Notes: a model not told the origin generated them from the letters alone. A stretch of DNA of 38,120 bases from Desulfovibrio sp. (GCA_031284485.1 JAISZT010000126.1:1-38120), one strand, 5' to 3'; positions 1-8,657 are shown, numbered from the stretch's first letter. Program-made: numbers and translations.

Positions 1-162
1 GTCTCACGGAAAGAATTCATGGTTGACCTTACATTACGTATTTGGCATGCCGTCACCACTACTGACTTGTTTTTTTCACTCCGAGAAACTGCATTATCTA
101 TATTTAAGTAAACACTCTCGATATTAAATGCCTTTTGATCGCAACTTGGTATCAGATAAAAA
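1..162. other. AT-rich non-coding stretch downstream of the adenosine deaminase gene
   Basis: No open reading frame with recognisable content is seen here. The stretch is visibly richer in A and T than the genes that follow. It lies beyond the stop codon of the minus-strand deaminase gene, so it would hold the 3' end of that transcript. I looked for a hairpin followed by a T-run on the minus strand and found only a weak 5-bp pairing (82-86 with 116-120), not a convincing terminator. Confidence 0.5.
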
Positions 163-1689
163 TTAACGCATGTTAAATTTATTTCTCTCCGTCGCGCCGA
201 ACAGTTTCACAGTATTTTGCATGGTAGTCTCAAAATCCTCAAATTCGCGCAGAAGCCGGGCCTGCGCCCTGGCTTTTGCCGAGCCTGCCAGCGCCGGGTC
301 GTCCTGCGCGCGCTGACGGGAGTAATTGCCTCCCGCAAACAGGCTTGCGCCGGACAGAAAAGAATATTCAAGGCTATCAAAGGACAGTTTTTTCATGTCG
401 GCATAGCTCAAATTGAACCAGTTGGCGGCCCTGGCGTATTCCATGGTCAGGTTGCTGCGCGATATGCCTTCGTCATCCGTGCACAGTACCACCGGCACCC
501 CGGCTTCCCAATACAGGCGGAATGGGTGGCGCTTGCCGCCGACGACATTGAGGATGCCGGCGTTGCTGGTCAGGCAGATTTCAACGGCTATGCCCTGTTC
601 TTTCATACTTTTAAGCAGGCCGAACACATCGTCTTCCCACATTATGCTCACCCCGTGCCCGATACGCGAGGCGTGCCCCAGACGCACCGTGTCACTTATG
701 CGGGTGAGCATGGATTCGTACGGAGAATACTCCAGGGTAAGTTCGCCGCCGTGCAGATTAAGCCTTGGGCGGGCCTTGGGATCATCGCCGAGGCGCCGCC
801 ATTCTTCGTTAAAAATCTTCATTTGCGTATCAAACATGACCCTGGCCACCCAGGCGTCTTCCGGCGCGAGTATGGTGACGCCGCGAAGGCCCAGATCGGC
901 GTTGTCACGAACCAGTTCCAGAATGCCGCGCACCTGCGGACGGAAATATGCCTCATACGCCGCCTCGTCCAGCCTTTGGTCCGGCGTGACGGGCGGAGTG
1001 GCGGTTCTGCTCAGGGACAGGGTGTAGCCCACTTCAATATCGTCGGCCTGCCTGGCTGCAAGATATCGGCGCACCGCGCCGTTGATTTCGGCAAAGCGGG
1101 TTTTGGAGCCTTGCGGGTCTATTTTGCCGTCTTTCCAGGCCGGGGCGAGCATCAGCTCAACATAGCCGATTTTCTGCATGCGCGCCCGGTGCACGACCTT
1201 CACCACCTGTTCGGCGTCGGGGAAGTCGACCTTGCCGTAGCGCTCCCAGGTCATGAAAAAATGATCATGTCCCGATTCGGGCTGTTTATCCATGTCGCGC
1301 ATAGCCAGGATGTCCAGCACCTGCCCGTATTTGTTGAATTTCAACTGCAAATCGGCCGGGCTGTAGTAGCGGTCCGGATCCGCCCGGACCGGCTTCGGCA
1401 CAAAACGCTTTGTTCGCAGATCAAAATACAGGCCCTGTTCAATGGTTCTGTCCACAAAATCTTCGCCGTACACGGCGCCGCTCGGATGGCTGTGCAGGTC
1501 CGCGCCCTTGGGCATTTTATGCAAAAAAGCCACCAGCATGGCTTCGTTTTGCTTGACCTGTTCAAAAAATACATTCAGGTTCCGCTCCCCGTCGGTGCGG
1601 TTACGGCCGGCGCAGGCTGATAAAAGACAAAAAACAAGCATTGTCAGCATAAGCGCCGGCAGGCGCTTGATATTGGAGCTACCTCTCAC
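163..1689 (-). CDS. Exported lipoprotein adenosine deaminase (ADGF/CECR1-like branch)
   Basis: This 508-residue protein belongs to the adenosine/AMP deaminase superfamily, which hydrolyses adenosine to inosine and ammonia with a bound zinc. The N-terminus is a lipoprotein signal with lipobox LSAC (Cys26), so the enzyme should sit in the periplasm or outer membrane. Zinc-site motifs are in order: DLHSHPSG with His66 and His68, HGGE at 313-316 (catalytic Glu), RIGHG at 342-346, and CTDDEG at 403-408. It is longer than cytosolic Add and resembles the secreted ADGF group. The start is a GTG whose GTGA overlaps the stop of the upstream kinase gene, implying translational coupling. The likely role is salvage or sensing of external purine nucleosides. 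Substrate specificity cannot be read from the sequence; another aminated nucleoside is possible. Confidence 0.88.
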   Translation of the reverse strand: MRGSSNIKRLPALMLTMLVFCLLSACAGRNRTDGERNLNVFFEQVKQNEAMLVAFLHKMPKGADLHSHPSGAVYGEDFVDRTIEQGLYFDLRTKRFVPKPVRADPDRYYSPADLQLKFNKYGQVLDILAMRDMDKQPESGHDHFFMTWERYGKVDFPDAEQVVKVVHRARMQKIGYVELMLAPAWKDGKIDPQGSKTRFAEINGAVRRYLAARQADDIEVGYTLSLSRTATPPVTPDQRLDEAAYEAYFRPQVRGILELVRDNADLGLRGVTILAPEDAWVARVMFDTQMKIFNEEWRRLGDDPKARPRLNLHGGELTLEYSPYESMLTRISDTVRLGHASRIGHGVSIMWEDDVFGLLKSMKEQGIAVEICLTSNAGILNVVGGKRHPFRLYWEAGVPVVLCTDDEGISRSNLTMEYARAANWFNLSYADMKKLSFDSLEYSFLSGASLFAGGNYSRQRAQDDPALAGSAKARAQARLLREFEDFETTMQNTVKLFGATERNKFNMR

Positions 1690-4061
1690 TCCGACGCGTC
1701 TCCCTTCAAAATCCGGAATATGACGGTCCGCAGGGCAAGCATGTCAATGGGCTTGGCAAGATGGCCGTTCATGCCCACGGCGGCGCTCTGTTCCCTGTCC
1801 TCGACCATGACGTTTGCCGTCATGGCGATAATGGGCACGGAGGCCGCATCGTGTTTGCCGCTTGCCCGGATGCGCCTGGTGGCCTCCATCCCGTCCATGA
1901 CGGGCATGCGCACGTCCATGAAGATAAGATCATAGTCTCTGTTCAAAAAGGCCTTGACGGCATTCAGGCCGTTATCCGCAACATCGACGTCCGCCCCCAT
2001 GTCGGAAAGGAGGGCTGTGGCGATTTCCTGGTTTATCGCGTTGTCCTCCACGAGCAGGAACGTGTAGCCCTCATAGCGTTGTTGCATCACAATGGAAACG
2101 TCGGACTGCCCCGCCGCGTCCTGTGCCTTGCCCTCGGCCGCGCCAAGCACCACGAAGAAGGAAAAGACGCTGCCTTTGCCGGGTGAACTGCTGACGCTTA
2201 TCACTCCCCCCATAAGTTCCACCAGGGTTTTGCATATGGCAAGGCCCAGACCTGTGCCGCCAAATTTGCGGGTGGTGGAAGCGTTCGTCTGGGAGAAAGG
2301 CTTGAACAGCAGTTTTTGTTCCTCATCGTTCATGCCTATGCCGGTATCGCGCACTTCACAGTGAATCCGGATCTGATCCTGACCAAGGGGGCTGGCGTCA
2401 ACGGTCAGACTGACGCTGCCTTTCGAGGTGAACTTTGCCGAGTTGCCGAGAAGATTCAGAAGAACCTGGGACAGACGAAGTTCGTCCCCGGCCACATATT
2501 CCGGCACTGAAGGCTCCAGTTTTACCGTAAGGGCAATCTGACGCTCCTGGATTCTGGGCAGTATCAGCTCCCGGATATTCTGTATCGCGGCATGAAGGTT
2601 GAAAACACGGGTCTCCAGTTCAAGGCGTTTGGCCTCAATACGTGAAAAATCCAGTATGTCGTTGATTATGCCGAGAAGAAGCGATGCCGAGGATTTTATT
2701 TTATTCAGGTACTCCTGCTGTCTTGGCGGCGGGTCTGCCTGAAGGGCCAGTTGGGTCATGCCGAGCACGCCGTTCATGGGCGTTCTGAGCTCATGGCTCA
2801 TGCGCGACAAAAAATCTCTCTGGGCAATGCTGGCGGCTTCAGCCTGGGCCAGAGCGTACCGTTCCGTGATGTCGATGGCGACCACCATAAAAACCAGCCT
2901 GTTGTCGGGCCAGAGGATGATACGTCCTCTGGCCAGTAACTTACGGTTGGAATTTTCATCATGCCGTTCCTGCTCTATCTGATGCTCCAGCGGCTTTCCG
3001 TCCGCGTCAAAAAGCTGCTCCATGAGGCAGTCGGGGCAGGGTTCGGAAAAGCCGAACATAACTCTGTAGCATGCCTGCCCCTGAAGATCGTCCTCGCCCG
3101 TCCAGTCATGTAGCGCGTTGTTGGCGTAGATGATTTTCCGGTGTTTCAGGTCCACGGCATAGATCATGGCGTCCACGTTGTTTGTGACGTTTTGCAGGAT
3201 AGCCGTGGATATACGCATCTCCTCGGAGGTTTTTTGTACGTTTTCGGCCATATCGTTAATGCTGGCGACCATTTTCGCCATCTCGCCGGGCTGGTGCGGA
3301 ATGCGGTACGTGAGATCCTTGCTCATAATCTGCACGCCCTTGATGACAGCATCGACAGCCCGCAGGGCGTACCGCGACAGGCTGGTGAAAAAGGCGATGC
3401 TGGCGACGCAGATCGCGCACAAAACCACAATGATGTCGCGCACGACACCGGTAATTTCATTCATGATATCCGTGGTGAGTTCATTGGACCATATATATCC
3501 GATAACTTCGCCGTCACGGACAATGGGGAGCATGGCGTTGAGTATGTTGCCGCGCACCATGCTGCCGAAAGCGGCCTGGGGCACGCCTGTGCGCATGACC
3601 TCACGGCCCGGATGTGTGGGGGCAATGGGACGGCCGACCGTATTGGCGAACTCCGACGAGGGGCCGTAGGTGACGATGGCGTCAACTTCACGGCAATAAT
3701 AGCCGATGCCGAGTTTGGGCAATGCGGAGGCGGCTTCGTCGGTAATGCCGCTCAGGGCTTTGTTCAGCACGGCGATCTTTTCCTCGCGGCTCGCGTTCAG
3801 GGCGTTGTGTTCCTCCAGAATGGCCCGATAGCCGCCGGGGCCGAGCCTCATGTCAAGATACCTGGCAAATCCGAAAAGATAGGTCTCCTTTTGCCGGAGC
3901 ATGGACTCTTCTATCTTGGTTTTGAACATATAGGTCATGTAGAAAAAAGGCGTGAGCATGGTGATCAGAAAAACGATCAGAAGCCACTGGTGGAAGGTAA
4001 AGGAGAATATTTTTTTCATTGCGAAAAGTTGTACCACAGTTGAAAAAAACTTGAAAACCAT
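1686..4061 (-). CDS. Membrane-bound hybrid sensor histidine kinase with Cys-rich PAS domain
   Basis: This 791-residue protein has the order: TM1 (about 25-47), a periplasmic sensor (about 48-207), TM2 (about 209-227), HAMP (about 228-282), PAS (about 285-400), HisKA with phospho-acceptor His423 in SHELRTPMN, HATPase_c (NSAKF, DTGIGM, GGTGLGLA), and a C-terminal receiver with Asp716 in FMDVRMP and Lys770. The PAS contains Cys331, Cys342 and Cys345 (C-x10-C-x2-C, ending PCPDC), which could bind a metal or act as a redox pair. No response regulator or HPt gene is adjacent, so the output is unknown. The gene lies 24 bp after purN and overlaps the deaminase by GTGA, so purine nucleosides are a reasonable but unproven signal. 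A second possible start is the ATG at 4019 (Met15). Neither start has a clear ribosome binding site. Confidence 0.93.
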   Translation of the reverse strand: MVFKFFSTVVQLFAMKKIFSFTFHQWLLIVFLITMLTPFFYMTYMFKTKIEESMLRQKETYLFGFARYLDMRLGPGGYRAILEEHNALNASREEKIAVLNKALSGITDEAASALPKLGIGYYCREVDAIVTYGPSSEFANTVGRPIAPTHPGREVMRTGVPQAAFGSMVRGNILNAMLPIVRDGEVIGYIWSNELTTDIMNEITGVVRDIIVVLCAICVASIAFFTSLSRYALRAVDAVIKGVQIMSKDLTYRIPHQPGEMAKMVASINDMAENVQKTSEEMRISTAILQNVTNNVDAMIYAVDLKHRKIIYANNALHDWTGEDDLQGQACYRVMFGFSEPCPDCLMEQLFDADGKPLEHQIEQERHDENSNRKLLARGRIILWPDNRLVFMVVAIDITERYALAQAEAASIAQRDFLSRMSHELRTPMNGVLGMTQLALQADPPPRQQEYLNKIKSSASLLLGIINDILDFSRIEAKRLELETRVFNLHAAIQNIRELILPRIQERQIALTVKLEPSVPEYVAGDELRLSQVLLNLLGNSAKFTSKGSVSLTVDASPLGQDQIRIHCEVRDTGIGMNDEEQKLLFKPFSQTNASTTRKFGGTGLGLAICKTLVELMGGVISVSSSPGKGSVFSFFVVLGAAEGKAQDAAGQSDVSIVMQQRYEGYTFLLVEDNAINQEIATALLSDMGADVDVADNGLNAVKAFLNRDYDLIFMDVRMPVMDGMEATRRIRASGKHDAASVPIIAMTANVMVEDREQSAAVGMNGHLAKPIDMLALRTVIFRILKGDASE

Positions 4062-4085
4062 TTCTTTTTACGGCTGCCCGGACAG

Positions 4086-4760
4086 TCAGAACCCTTCCTC
4101 CAGAGGCGGCCAGACAAGGCAGTTTTCATTTTGCGTCACGCGCGGGTTTTTGTCGGGGGCAAGAAATGTCCGGCGATCACGCAGGGTGAGGCGGCCTCTG
4201 GCCAGCCATTGCAGGGCCTGCGGGTAAATGCGGTGCTCCAGGGCGTGTATCCGTCGCATGAGGCTGTCAAGCCGCTCTTCAGGGTCAACAGGCACGGCGG
4301 CCTGAATGATTATGGGGCCGCTGTCCATGGCTTCTTCCACAAAATGCACCGTGCAGCCGGAAATTTTGACCCCGTAAGCCATCGCGTCCGCGCCGCCGCG
4401 CGTGCCGGGAAAACTTGGCAGCAGGGCCGGATGGATGTTGACGACGCGGTTCGGAAAGGCCGCCAGAAAACCCGGCGTGAGCAGACGCATGTAGCCGGCC
4501 AGAACAATGATGTGCGCTCCGCAGTCACGAAGGATGGCGGCAAGCTCACTGTCATAAAGCGCGCGGTCGGCGAAAGGAGCGTGATCCAGCACGCGGGAGG
4601 GAATGCCCGCCTTGCGGGCGCGCTCCAGCGCGCCGGCCCCCGGCCGGTTGCTGAGAACAAGGCGGATATCCGCGTCAAGTATGCCGGCGGCGGCCTTGTC
4701 AATGATCGCTTGGGCGTTTGTGCCGTTTCCCGAAGCCAGTACGGCGATGTTTACAGACAT
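4086..4760 (-). CDS. purN: Phosphoribosylglycinamide formyltransferase (PurN)
   Basis: The product transfers a formyl group from 10-formyl-tetrahydrofolate to GAR, the third step of purine synthesis, in the cytoplasm. The sequence shows the N-terminal ASGNGTNAQAI loop and NIHPALLPSFPG carrying Asn108 and His110. HFVEEAMDSGPII carries Asp146. These match the Asn-His-Asp catalytic triad of the family. The length of 224 residues is slightly long because of a C-terminal tail of about 20 residues without motifs. The ATG overlaps the end of cobA-hemD by 10 bp, so the two are translated together. It lies between tetrapyrrole synthesis and a kinase/adenosine deaminase pair, which ties the end of the operon to purines. 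Confidence 0.95.
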   Translation of the reverse strand: MSVNIAVLASGNGTNAQAIIDKAAAGILDADIRLVLSNRPGAGALERARKAGIPSRVLDHAPFADRALYDSELAAILRDCGAHIIVLAGYMRLLTPGFLAAFPNRVVNIHPALLPSFPGTRGGADAMAYGVKISGCTVHFVEEAMDSGPIIIQAAVPVDPEERLDSLMRRIHALEHRIYPQALQWLARGRLTLRDRRTFLAPDKNPRVTQNENCLVWPPLEEGF

Positions 4761-6265
4761 GGAAGCTCGCTTTCAAGCACCCGGGCCAGGGCGGGAATAG
4801 TGTATTCTTCCGGCTGGATATGACAGTCAAGACCGTGATCCCGCAGGGTTTGCGCCGTTACCGGCCCGATGGCCGCAAGCCGTGTTTCCGGGTGCGCCCT
4901 GAGCAGTTCAGGGGAAATCCGGGCCAGAAAATTCAGCACCGTAGAAGAAGACCCGAACGTCACGCAACTGAGCGTGCCCGCCTCAATCCGTTTTTGCACC
5001 TCATCCTTGCGGCTGTCGGCCGGCACTGTTTCATAGCAGGGCACGACAGTTACATTGGCCCCGGCGGCGGCAAGCTCATCTGGCAGCACATCGCGCGCCC
5101 TGGCCGCGCGCGGCAGGAGAATATGCGCGCCGGAAAGCGGTCCCGCATGGCGCAGCCCCTCCGCCACGCTTTCAGCCACATATCGCCCTGGCACAAAGTC
5201 GGCCAGTATGCCGCGCGCCGCCAGCGCCTGCGCCGTGGCCGGGCCGATGGCCGCTATTTTGCAGGCGGCCAGGGCGCGGCCGTCTTTTTCGGACTTTTCA
5301 AGACGCCGCCAGAAATGGCGCACGCCGTTTGCCGAGGTAAAAACAAGCCAGTTGTACCCGGAAAGCCCCGCCAAGGCCGCATCCAGTTTCGCGTAGTCGG
5401 CCAGAGGGCGTATTTCAATGGTGGGAAACTGAATGACCTCGGCCCCCATTTCTTCCAGCAGGCGGGCGAGCGAGCTTGCCTGTTCCCGCGCGCGCGTCAC
5501 AACAACGCTTTTGCCGAAAAGCGGCTTTCGCTCAAACCAGTTCAGCTTGTCGCGCAAGGCCGCCGCCTTGCCGACGACAATAACCGCGGGATTGGAAAAA
5601 TGCGCCTTTTCGGCTGCCTGCGGCAATTCCGCAAGGGTGGAAAGCAGACTGCGCTGCCCGGAAGTTGTGCCCCGGTAAATGGCGGCGGCCGGCATATCGG
5701 GGGCAAGCCCGGCACGTATCAGGTTATGCGCGATGTCCGGCAGGTTTTTCATGCCCATGACAAAAACAAGGGTGGACGCCCCGGTTGCCAGAGCCTTCCA
5801 GTTGTGTTCGGACGCGGACTTGTCCGCGCTCTCGTGTCCTGTGATGATGGTGACGGAAGAGGCAAGGCCGCGGTGGGTGAGGGGGATGCCCGCGTAGGCC
5901 GGGGCGGCTATGGCGCTGCTGACGCCCGGCACTTCCTCAAAGGGCACGCCGGCGTCCAGCAACGCCAAAGCCTCTTCGCCGCCGCGACCGAATATATAGG
6001 GGTCTCCCCCTTTGAGGCGGGCCACCGTCTTGCCTTCTTTTGCCAGACGCACGAGCAGGGCGTTGATTTCATCCTGCGGCAGGGCATGTTCACCCGCTAT
6101 TTTGCCCACGTATATCAACTCGGCGTCCGGCCTTGCGTACTCCAGCAGAGTCGGAGAAGCCAGAGCATCGTAAACCACCGCGTCCGCCATGGCAAGAACG
6201 TCCCGCCCCTTCAGCGTCAGAAGGCCCGGATCTCCCGGCCCCGCGCCGACAAGAAAAGCTTTCAT
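4751..6265 (-). CDS. cobA-hemD: Fused uroporphyrinogen-III C-methyltransferase / uroporphyrinogen-III synthase
   Basis: This bifunctional cytoplasmic enzyme has 504 residues. Residues 1 to about 245 form the SAM-dependent methyltransferase (VGAGPGDPG at 6-14, GGDPYIFGRGGEE starting at 86, then PGVSSAIAAPAYAGIPLTHR) that makes precorrin-2. Residues from about 250 to the end are the HemD synthase (GKSVVVTRAR at the junction) that closes the uroporphyrinogen III ring. This fusion is known from sulfate reducers, where precorrin-2 feeds siroheme and, through the Ahb route, heme; that role here is inferred. I chose the ATG at 6265 because the conserved N-terminus starts there, a GAGGCGG-like site lies upstream, and it overlaps the pepA stop as ATGA. 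A longer open frame to 6385 lies inside pepA and carries no family sequence. Confidence 0.93.
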   Translation of the reverse strand: MKAFLVGAGPGDPGLLTLKGRDVLAMADAVVYDALASPTLLEYARPDAELIYVGKIAGEHALPQDEINALLVRLAKEGKTVARLKGGDPYIFGRGGEEALALLDAGVPFEEVPGVSSAIAAPAYAGIPLTHRGLASSVTIITGHESADKSASEHNWKALATGASTLVFVMGMKNLPDIAHNLIRAGLAPDMPAAAIYRGTTSGQRSLLSTLAELPQAAEKAHFSNPAVIVVGKAAALRDKLNWFERKPLFGKSVVVTRAREQASSLARLLEEMGAEVIQFPTIEIRPLADYAKLDAALAGLSGYNWLVFTSANGVRHFWRRLEKSEKDGRALAACKIAAIGPATAQALAARGILADFVPGRYVAESVAEGLRHAGPLSGAHILLPRAARARDVLPDELAAAGANVTVVPCYETVPADSRKDEVQKRIEAGTLSCVTFGSSSTVLNFLARISPELLRAHPETRLAAIGPVTAQTLRDHGLDCHIQPEEYTIPALARVLESELPCL

Positions 6266-7764
6266 TGCGTTCCGCCTCTCGCCAGTTCCAGCAGGGTGCG
6301 CGCTCCGAAAGCGCTTGTTCCCCGCGGGCAAAGCGGCGTGTTTTTGTCTGTCCAGTCCACTCCGGCGATGTCCAGATGCGCCCATGGTATGGCGTCGGCG
6401 ACGAAATGTCGTAAAAAAAGCGCGGCGTTTATGGCGCCGCCTTCGCGCGGGCCGATGTTGGCAATGTCCGCGACTTCGCTTTTGAGATGTTCCATGTACG
6501 GTTGCCAGAGCGGCAGCCGCCAGTTGTTTTCACCGCACACGCCCCCGGCGGCGCGCAGGCGCTCGGCCAGCGCCTCGTCATTGGAAAACAGCCCGGCGAC
6601 TTCCCCGCCCAGAGCCACGGCGCACGCGCCCGTCAGGGTGGCGATGTCCACAATGGCGACGGGCGTCCAGTGTTTTTGCGCATAGCAGAGCGCGTCGCAC
6701 AGCGCCAGCCGCCCCTCGGCGTCCGTGTTGAGAATTTCTATGCTGTCGCCGTTGGCCGCCTTCACAATGTCGCCGGGGCGCGTCGCCCGCCCGCCGGGCA
6801 TATTTTCGGCGCAGGCCATAAGCCCCACCACCCTGCGCGGCGCGCCTTCCCTGGCCAGCGCCGCCACTGTCGCCAGCACGATGGCCGCGCCCGCCATGTC
6901 GCCCTTCATCTGGTGCATGTTGGATGCGGGCTTGATGCTCAGGCCGCCGGAGTCAAAAGTGACGCCCTTGCCGACCAGAATCAGCGGATTGTCCCCGGCG
7001 TGTTCCTTGGGCGCGTGTTCCAGGATCACCAGACGCGAAGGCCGGACTGAACCCTGCCCCACCGCCAGCAGCGCGCCCATATTTTCTTTTGCCAGATCAT
7101 TTTCGTCCAGCACGGTACAGCGAAAGCCGTATTCTTCAGCCAGTTCCCGCGCTTTGCCGGCCATGTCTTCGGGAGAGAGCAGGTTCGCCGGCATGTTCGC
7201 CAGGGTGCGCGCCAACATCACGGCCTCGCCCGCGTGTTCGCCGCGCCTTGCGGCCGCGTGCGCCTCGTCCGGCGTGGATTTGCCGTCAAAGCCCAAGGCC
7301 AGCCATTGCGGATCCGGAGTGTCGGCGCTTGTTTTTTTCAAGGCTGAAAAACGGTGCAGGGCAAGCAGGGCCGCGCAGACGCATTCTTCAATGAGGCGTT
7401 CACGCCCCCCCGGCAGAGAGGCAAGCGCGGGTTCCGGTAGCAGGATGGAAGCGAATCCCTTTTTATGGCAATGCTGCACGGCGTGGGCTATGGCCTTGCG
7501 CAGTCCGTCCACGCTCACGCGCTCGCGCGGGCCGAGGCCGACGGCCAGCACGCGGGGCACGGGCAGTTCCGGGTGGCCGTGCAGCAGGGCGAGTTCTTCG
7601 GATTTGCCTTTAAAATCCCGCAGGGCGGGGGCGACGGCGAGCCAGGGCGCGGCCTTGTCCAACTCCGGGCAACACTTCGGAAGGTTTTCGCCTTCGCAGG
7701 CCGGAGCCAGCATGACCTCCGCCTTCCAGTGCTCGTGTCCCAGGTTCTGAAACCGTATTTCCAT
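6262..7764 (-). CDS. pepA: Leucyl aminopeptidase, M17 family (PepA)
   Basis: This 500-residue cytoplasmic aminopeptidase has two catalytic metal ions per subunit and normally forms a hexamer. The C-terminal catalytic domain carries Lys266, Asp271 and Lys278 in GKGVTFDSGGLSIKP, Asp289 in MKGDMAGAA, and the family signature NTDAEGRL with Asp348, Glu350 and Arg352. These match the metal and bicarbonate ligands of E. coli PepA with a constant offset of four. The N-terminal domain (about 1-165) is poorly conserved, as usual. A GGAAAA site precedes the ATG. It is the first gene of the minus-strand operon and sits about 40 nt after a good promoter. Some PepA proteins also bind DNA; nothing here shows this. 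Confidence 0.95.
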   Translation of the reverse strand: MEIRFQNLGHEHWKAEVMLAPACEGENLPKCCPELDKAAPWLAVAPALRDFKGKSEELALLHGHPELPVPRVLAVGLGPRERVSVDGLRKAIAHAVQHCHKKGFASILLPEPALASLPGGRERLIEECVCAALLALHRFSALKKTSADTPDPQWLALGFDGKSTPDEAHAAARRGEHAGEAVMLARTLANMPANLLSPEDMAGKARELAEEYGFRCTVLDENDLAKENMGALLAVGQGSVRPSRLVILEHAPKEHAGDNPLILVGKGVTFDSGGLSIKPASNMHQMKGDMAGAAIVLATVAALAREGAPRRVVGLMACAENMPGGRATRPGDIVKAANGDSIEILNTDAEGRLALCDALCYAQKHWTPVAIVDIATLTGACAVALGGEVAGLFSNDEALAERLRAAGGVCGENNWRLPLWQPYMEHLKSEVADIANIGPREGGAINAALFLRHFVADAIPWAHLDIAGVDWTDKNTPLCPRGTSAFGARTLLELARGGTQ

Positions 7765-7808
7765 CTGTTTTCCGGTCTTTATCGGTTGCGGGAATAGAGA
7801 CGTTGACG

Positions 7809-7837
7809 ACTATAGACGTTTGTTTCGCGTTCGTCAA
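7809..7837 (-). promoter_or_regulatory. Sigma-70 type promoter for pepA-cobA/hemD-purN operon
   Basis: Read on the minus strand, a TTGACG box (7837-7832) is followed by a 17-bp spacer and TATAGT (7814-7809). The predicted start is near 7802, giving a leader of about 40 nt before the pepA ATG. The match and spacing are close to consensus. It is inferred from sequence only. Confidence 0.65.
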
Positions 7838-7882
7838 AAAAGAAGACGCCGGCCGGATCGGATCATATCCACGTGGTATTAA

Positions 7883-8422
7883 TCAGAGAGATGTCCCTCT
7901 CGCAGGTATAAACAGCCGGGACATATCGGCGCCCTCCAATTCGAGCAACTTTATCTTTGTGGCAATTCCCCCGGCATATCCCGTCAAGCTGCCGTCAGAT
8001 CCCACAACTCGGTGGCAGGGGATTATGACAGAAATGGGATTATGCCCGACTGCCCCGCCCACGGCTTGAGCGGACATGCGCTCTTTGTTCATCCTCACGG
8101 CCATTTTCCTGGCAATGTCACCGTAAGTTGTAGTCTCACCATATGGAATTTCACATAAAATGCCCCATACTCCTTGACGGAACTCGCCGCCGACAGGAGT
8201 CAAGGGCAATTCGGAAATGGCAGGCCGCTCGCCTGCAAAATATCTGTCCAACCACTTTTTGGCGGCTTTGAATATCCATATGTCATTTTTCTCAACCATT
8301 TCACCTGATATGCTGTTTCCGTAATACTTTTGCCCCTCCTTCCATGAGCCGACAAGATGCTCTCCATTGCACGCAAGTGTAATTGTTCCCACAGGGGACG
8401 GATATGTTGTTGAATAATACAT
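7883..8422 (-). CDS. ogt: Methylated-DNA--protein-cysteine methyltransferase (Ogt-type)
   Basis: This 179-residue suicide DNA repair protein moves alkyl groups from O6-alkylguanine or O4-alkylthymine to its own cysteine. The active site is IIPCHRVV with Cys136. The DNA-binding helix-turn-helix region (EIPYGETTTYGDIA) and GSLTGYAGG are present, and an N-terminal RNase H-like domain occupies about 1-75. An AGGA site lies 5 nt before the ATG. The gene is visibly richer in A and T than pepA and sdaA on either side and uses codons such as ATA and AGA more freely. From memory its wording is closest to clostridial or Lachnospiraceae Ogt proteins. It sits beside broken mobile DNA, so recent acquisition is likely. 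It may serve local alkylation defence; no adaptive regulator is next to it. Confidence 0.93.
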   Translation of the reverse strand: MYYSTTYPSPVGTITLACNGEHLVGSWKEGQKYYGNSISGEMVEKNDIWIFKAAKKWLDRYFAGERPAISELPLTPVGGEFRQGVWGILCEIPYGETTTYGDIARKMAVRMNKERMSAQAVGGAVGHNPISVIIPCHRVVGSDGSLTGYAGGIATKIKLLELEGADMSRLFIPARGTSL

Positions 8423-8494
8423 TGTAATCCTAGAGTGTTAAGAAAAGAATGATTCGATACCGGGAAACCCTTGTATCACAATGACTACACGCAA

Positions 8495-8566
8495 CTAAAT
8501 CATTCGTTGTTTAATACTCTCATAATTAACTATTGATGTTTCCAAGTAAATTTTCTGCTTCCTCAT
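8495..8566 (-). pseudogene. Possible truncated PIN-domain protein stub
   Basis: A 23-codon frame starts at ATG 8566 after a GGGG site. It begins MRKQKIYLETS, which resembles the first strand of VapC-like PIN ribonucleases (K-I-Y-L-[DE]-T-S, with the first catalytic acid), and then stops at 8495 after unrelated residues. A working PIN domain needs about 130 residues, so if the match is real this is a remnant. It lies between the Ogt gene and the reverse transcriptase fragment on the same strand. The match is very short and could be chance. Confidence 0.3.
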
Positions 8567-8657
8567 AACCGTCCCCTTTTCCTGCAAATCCGAATTAAAC
8601 ATAGCATCCTTTGGGCTGCGTGTCCAATCACACAGCAATAAGACCACCTCCGCAAAA

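Noticed and set aside
217..1620. Long plus-strand open frame of 467 codons opposite the adenosine deaminase
   Set aside because: The minus strand encodes a protein with full catalytic motifs. The plus frame has no recognisable domain and is the usual antisense frame of a GC-rich gene.
4718..6685. Plus-strand open frame of 655 codons opposite purN, cobA-hemD and pepA
   Set aside because: It crosses three well-supported genes on the other strand and has a low-complexity Arg/Gly/Ala composition without motifs.
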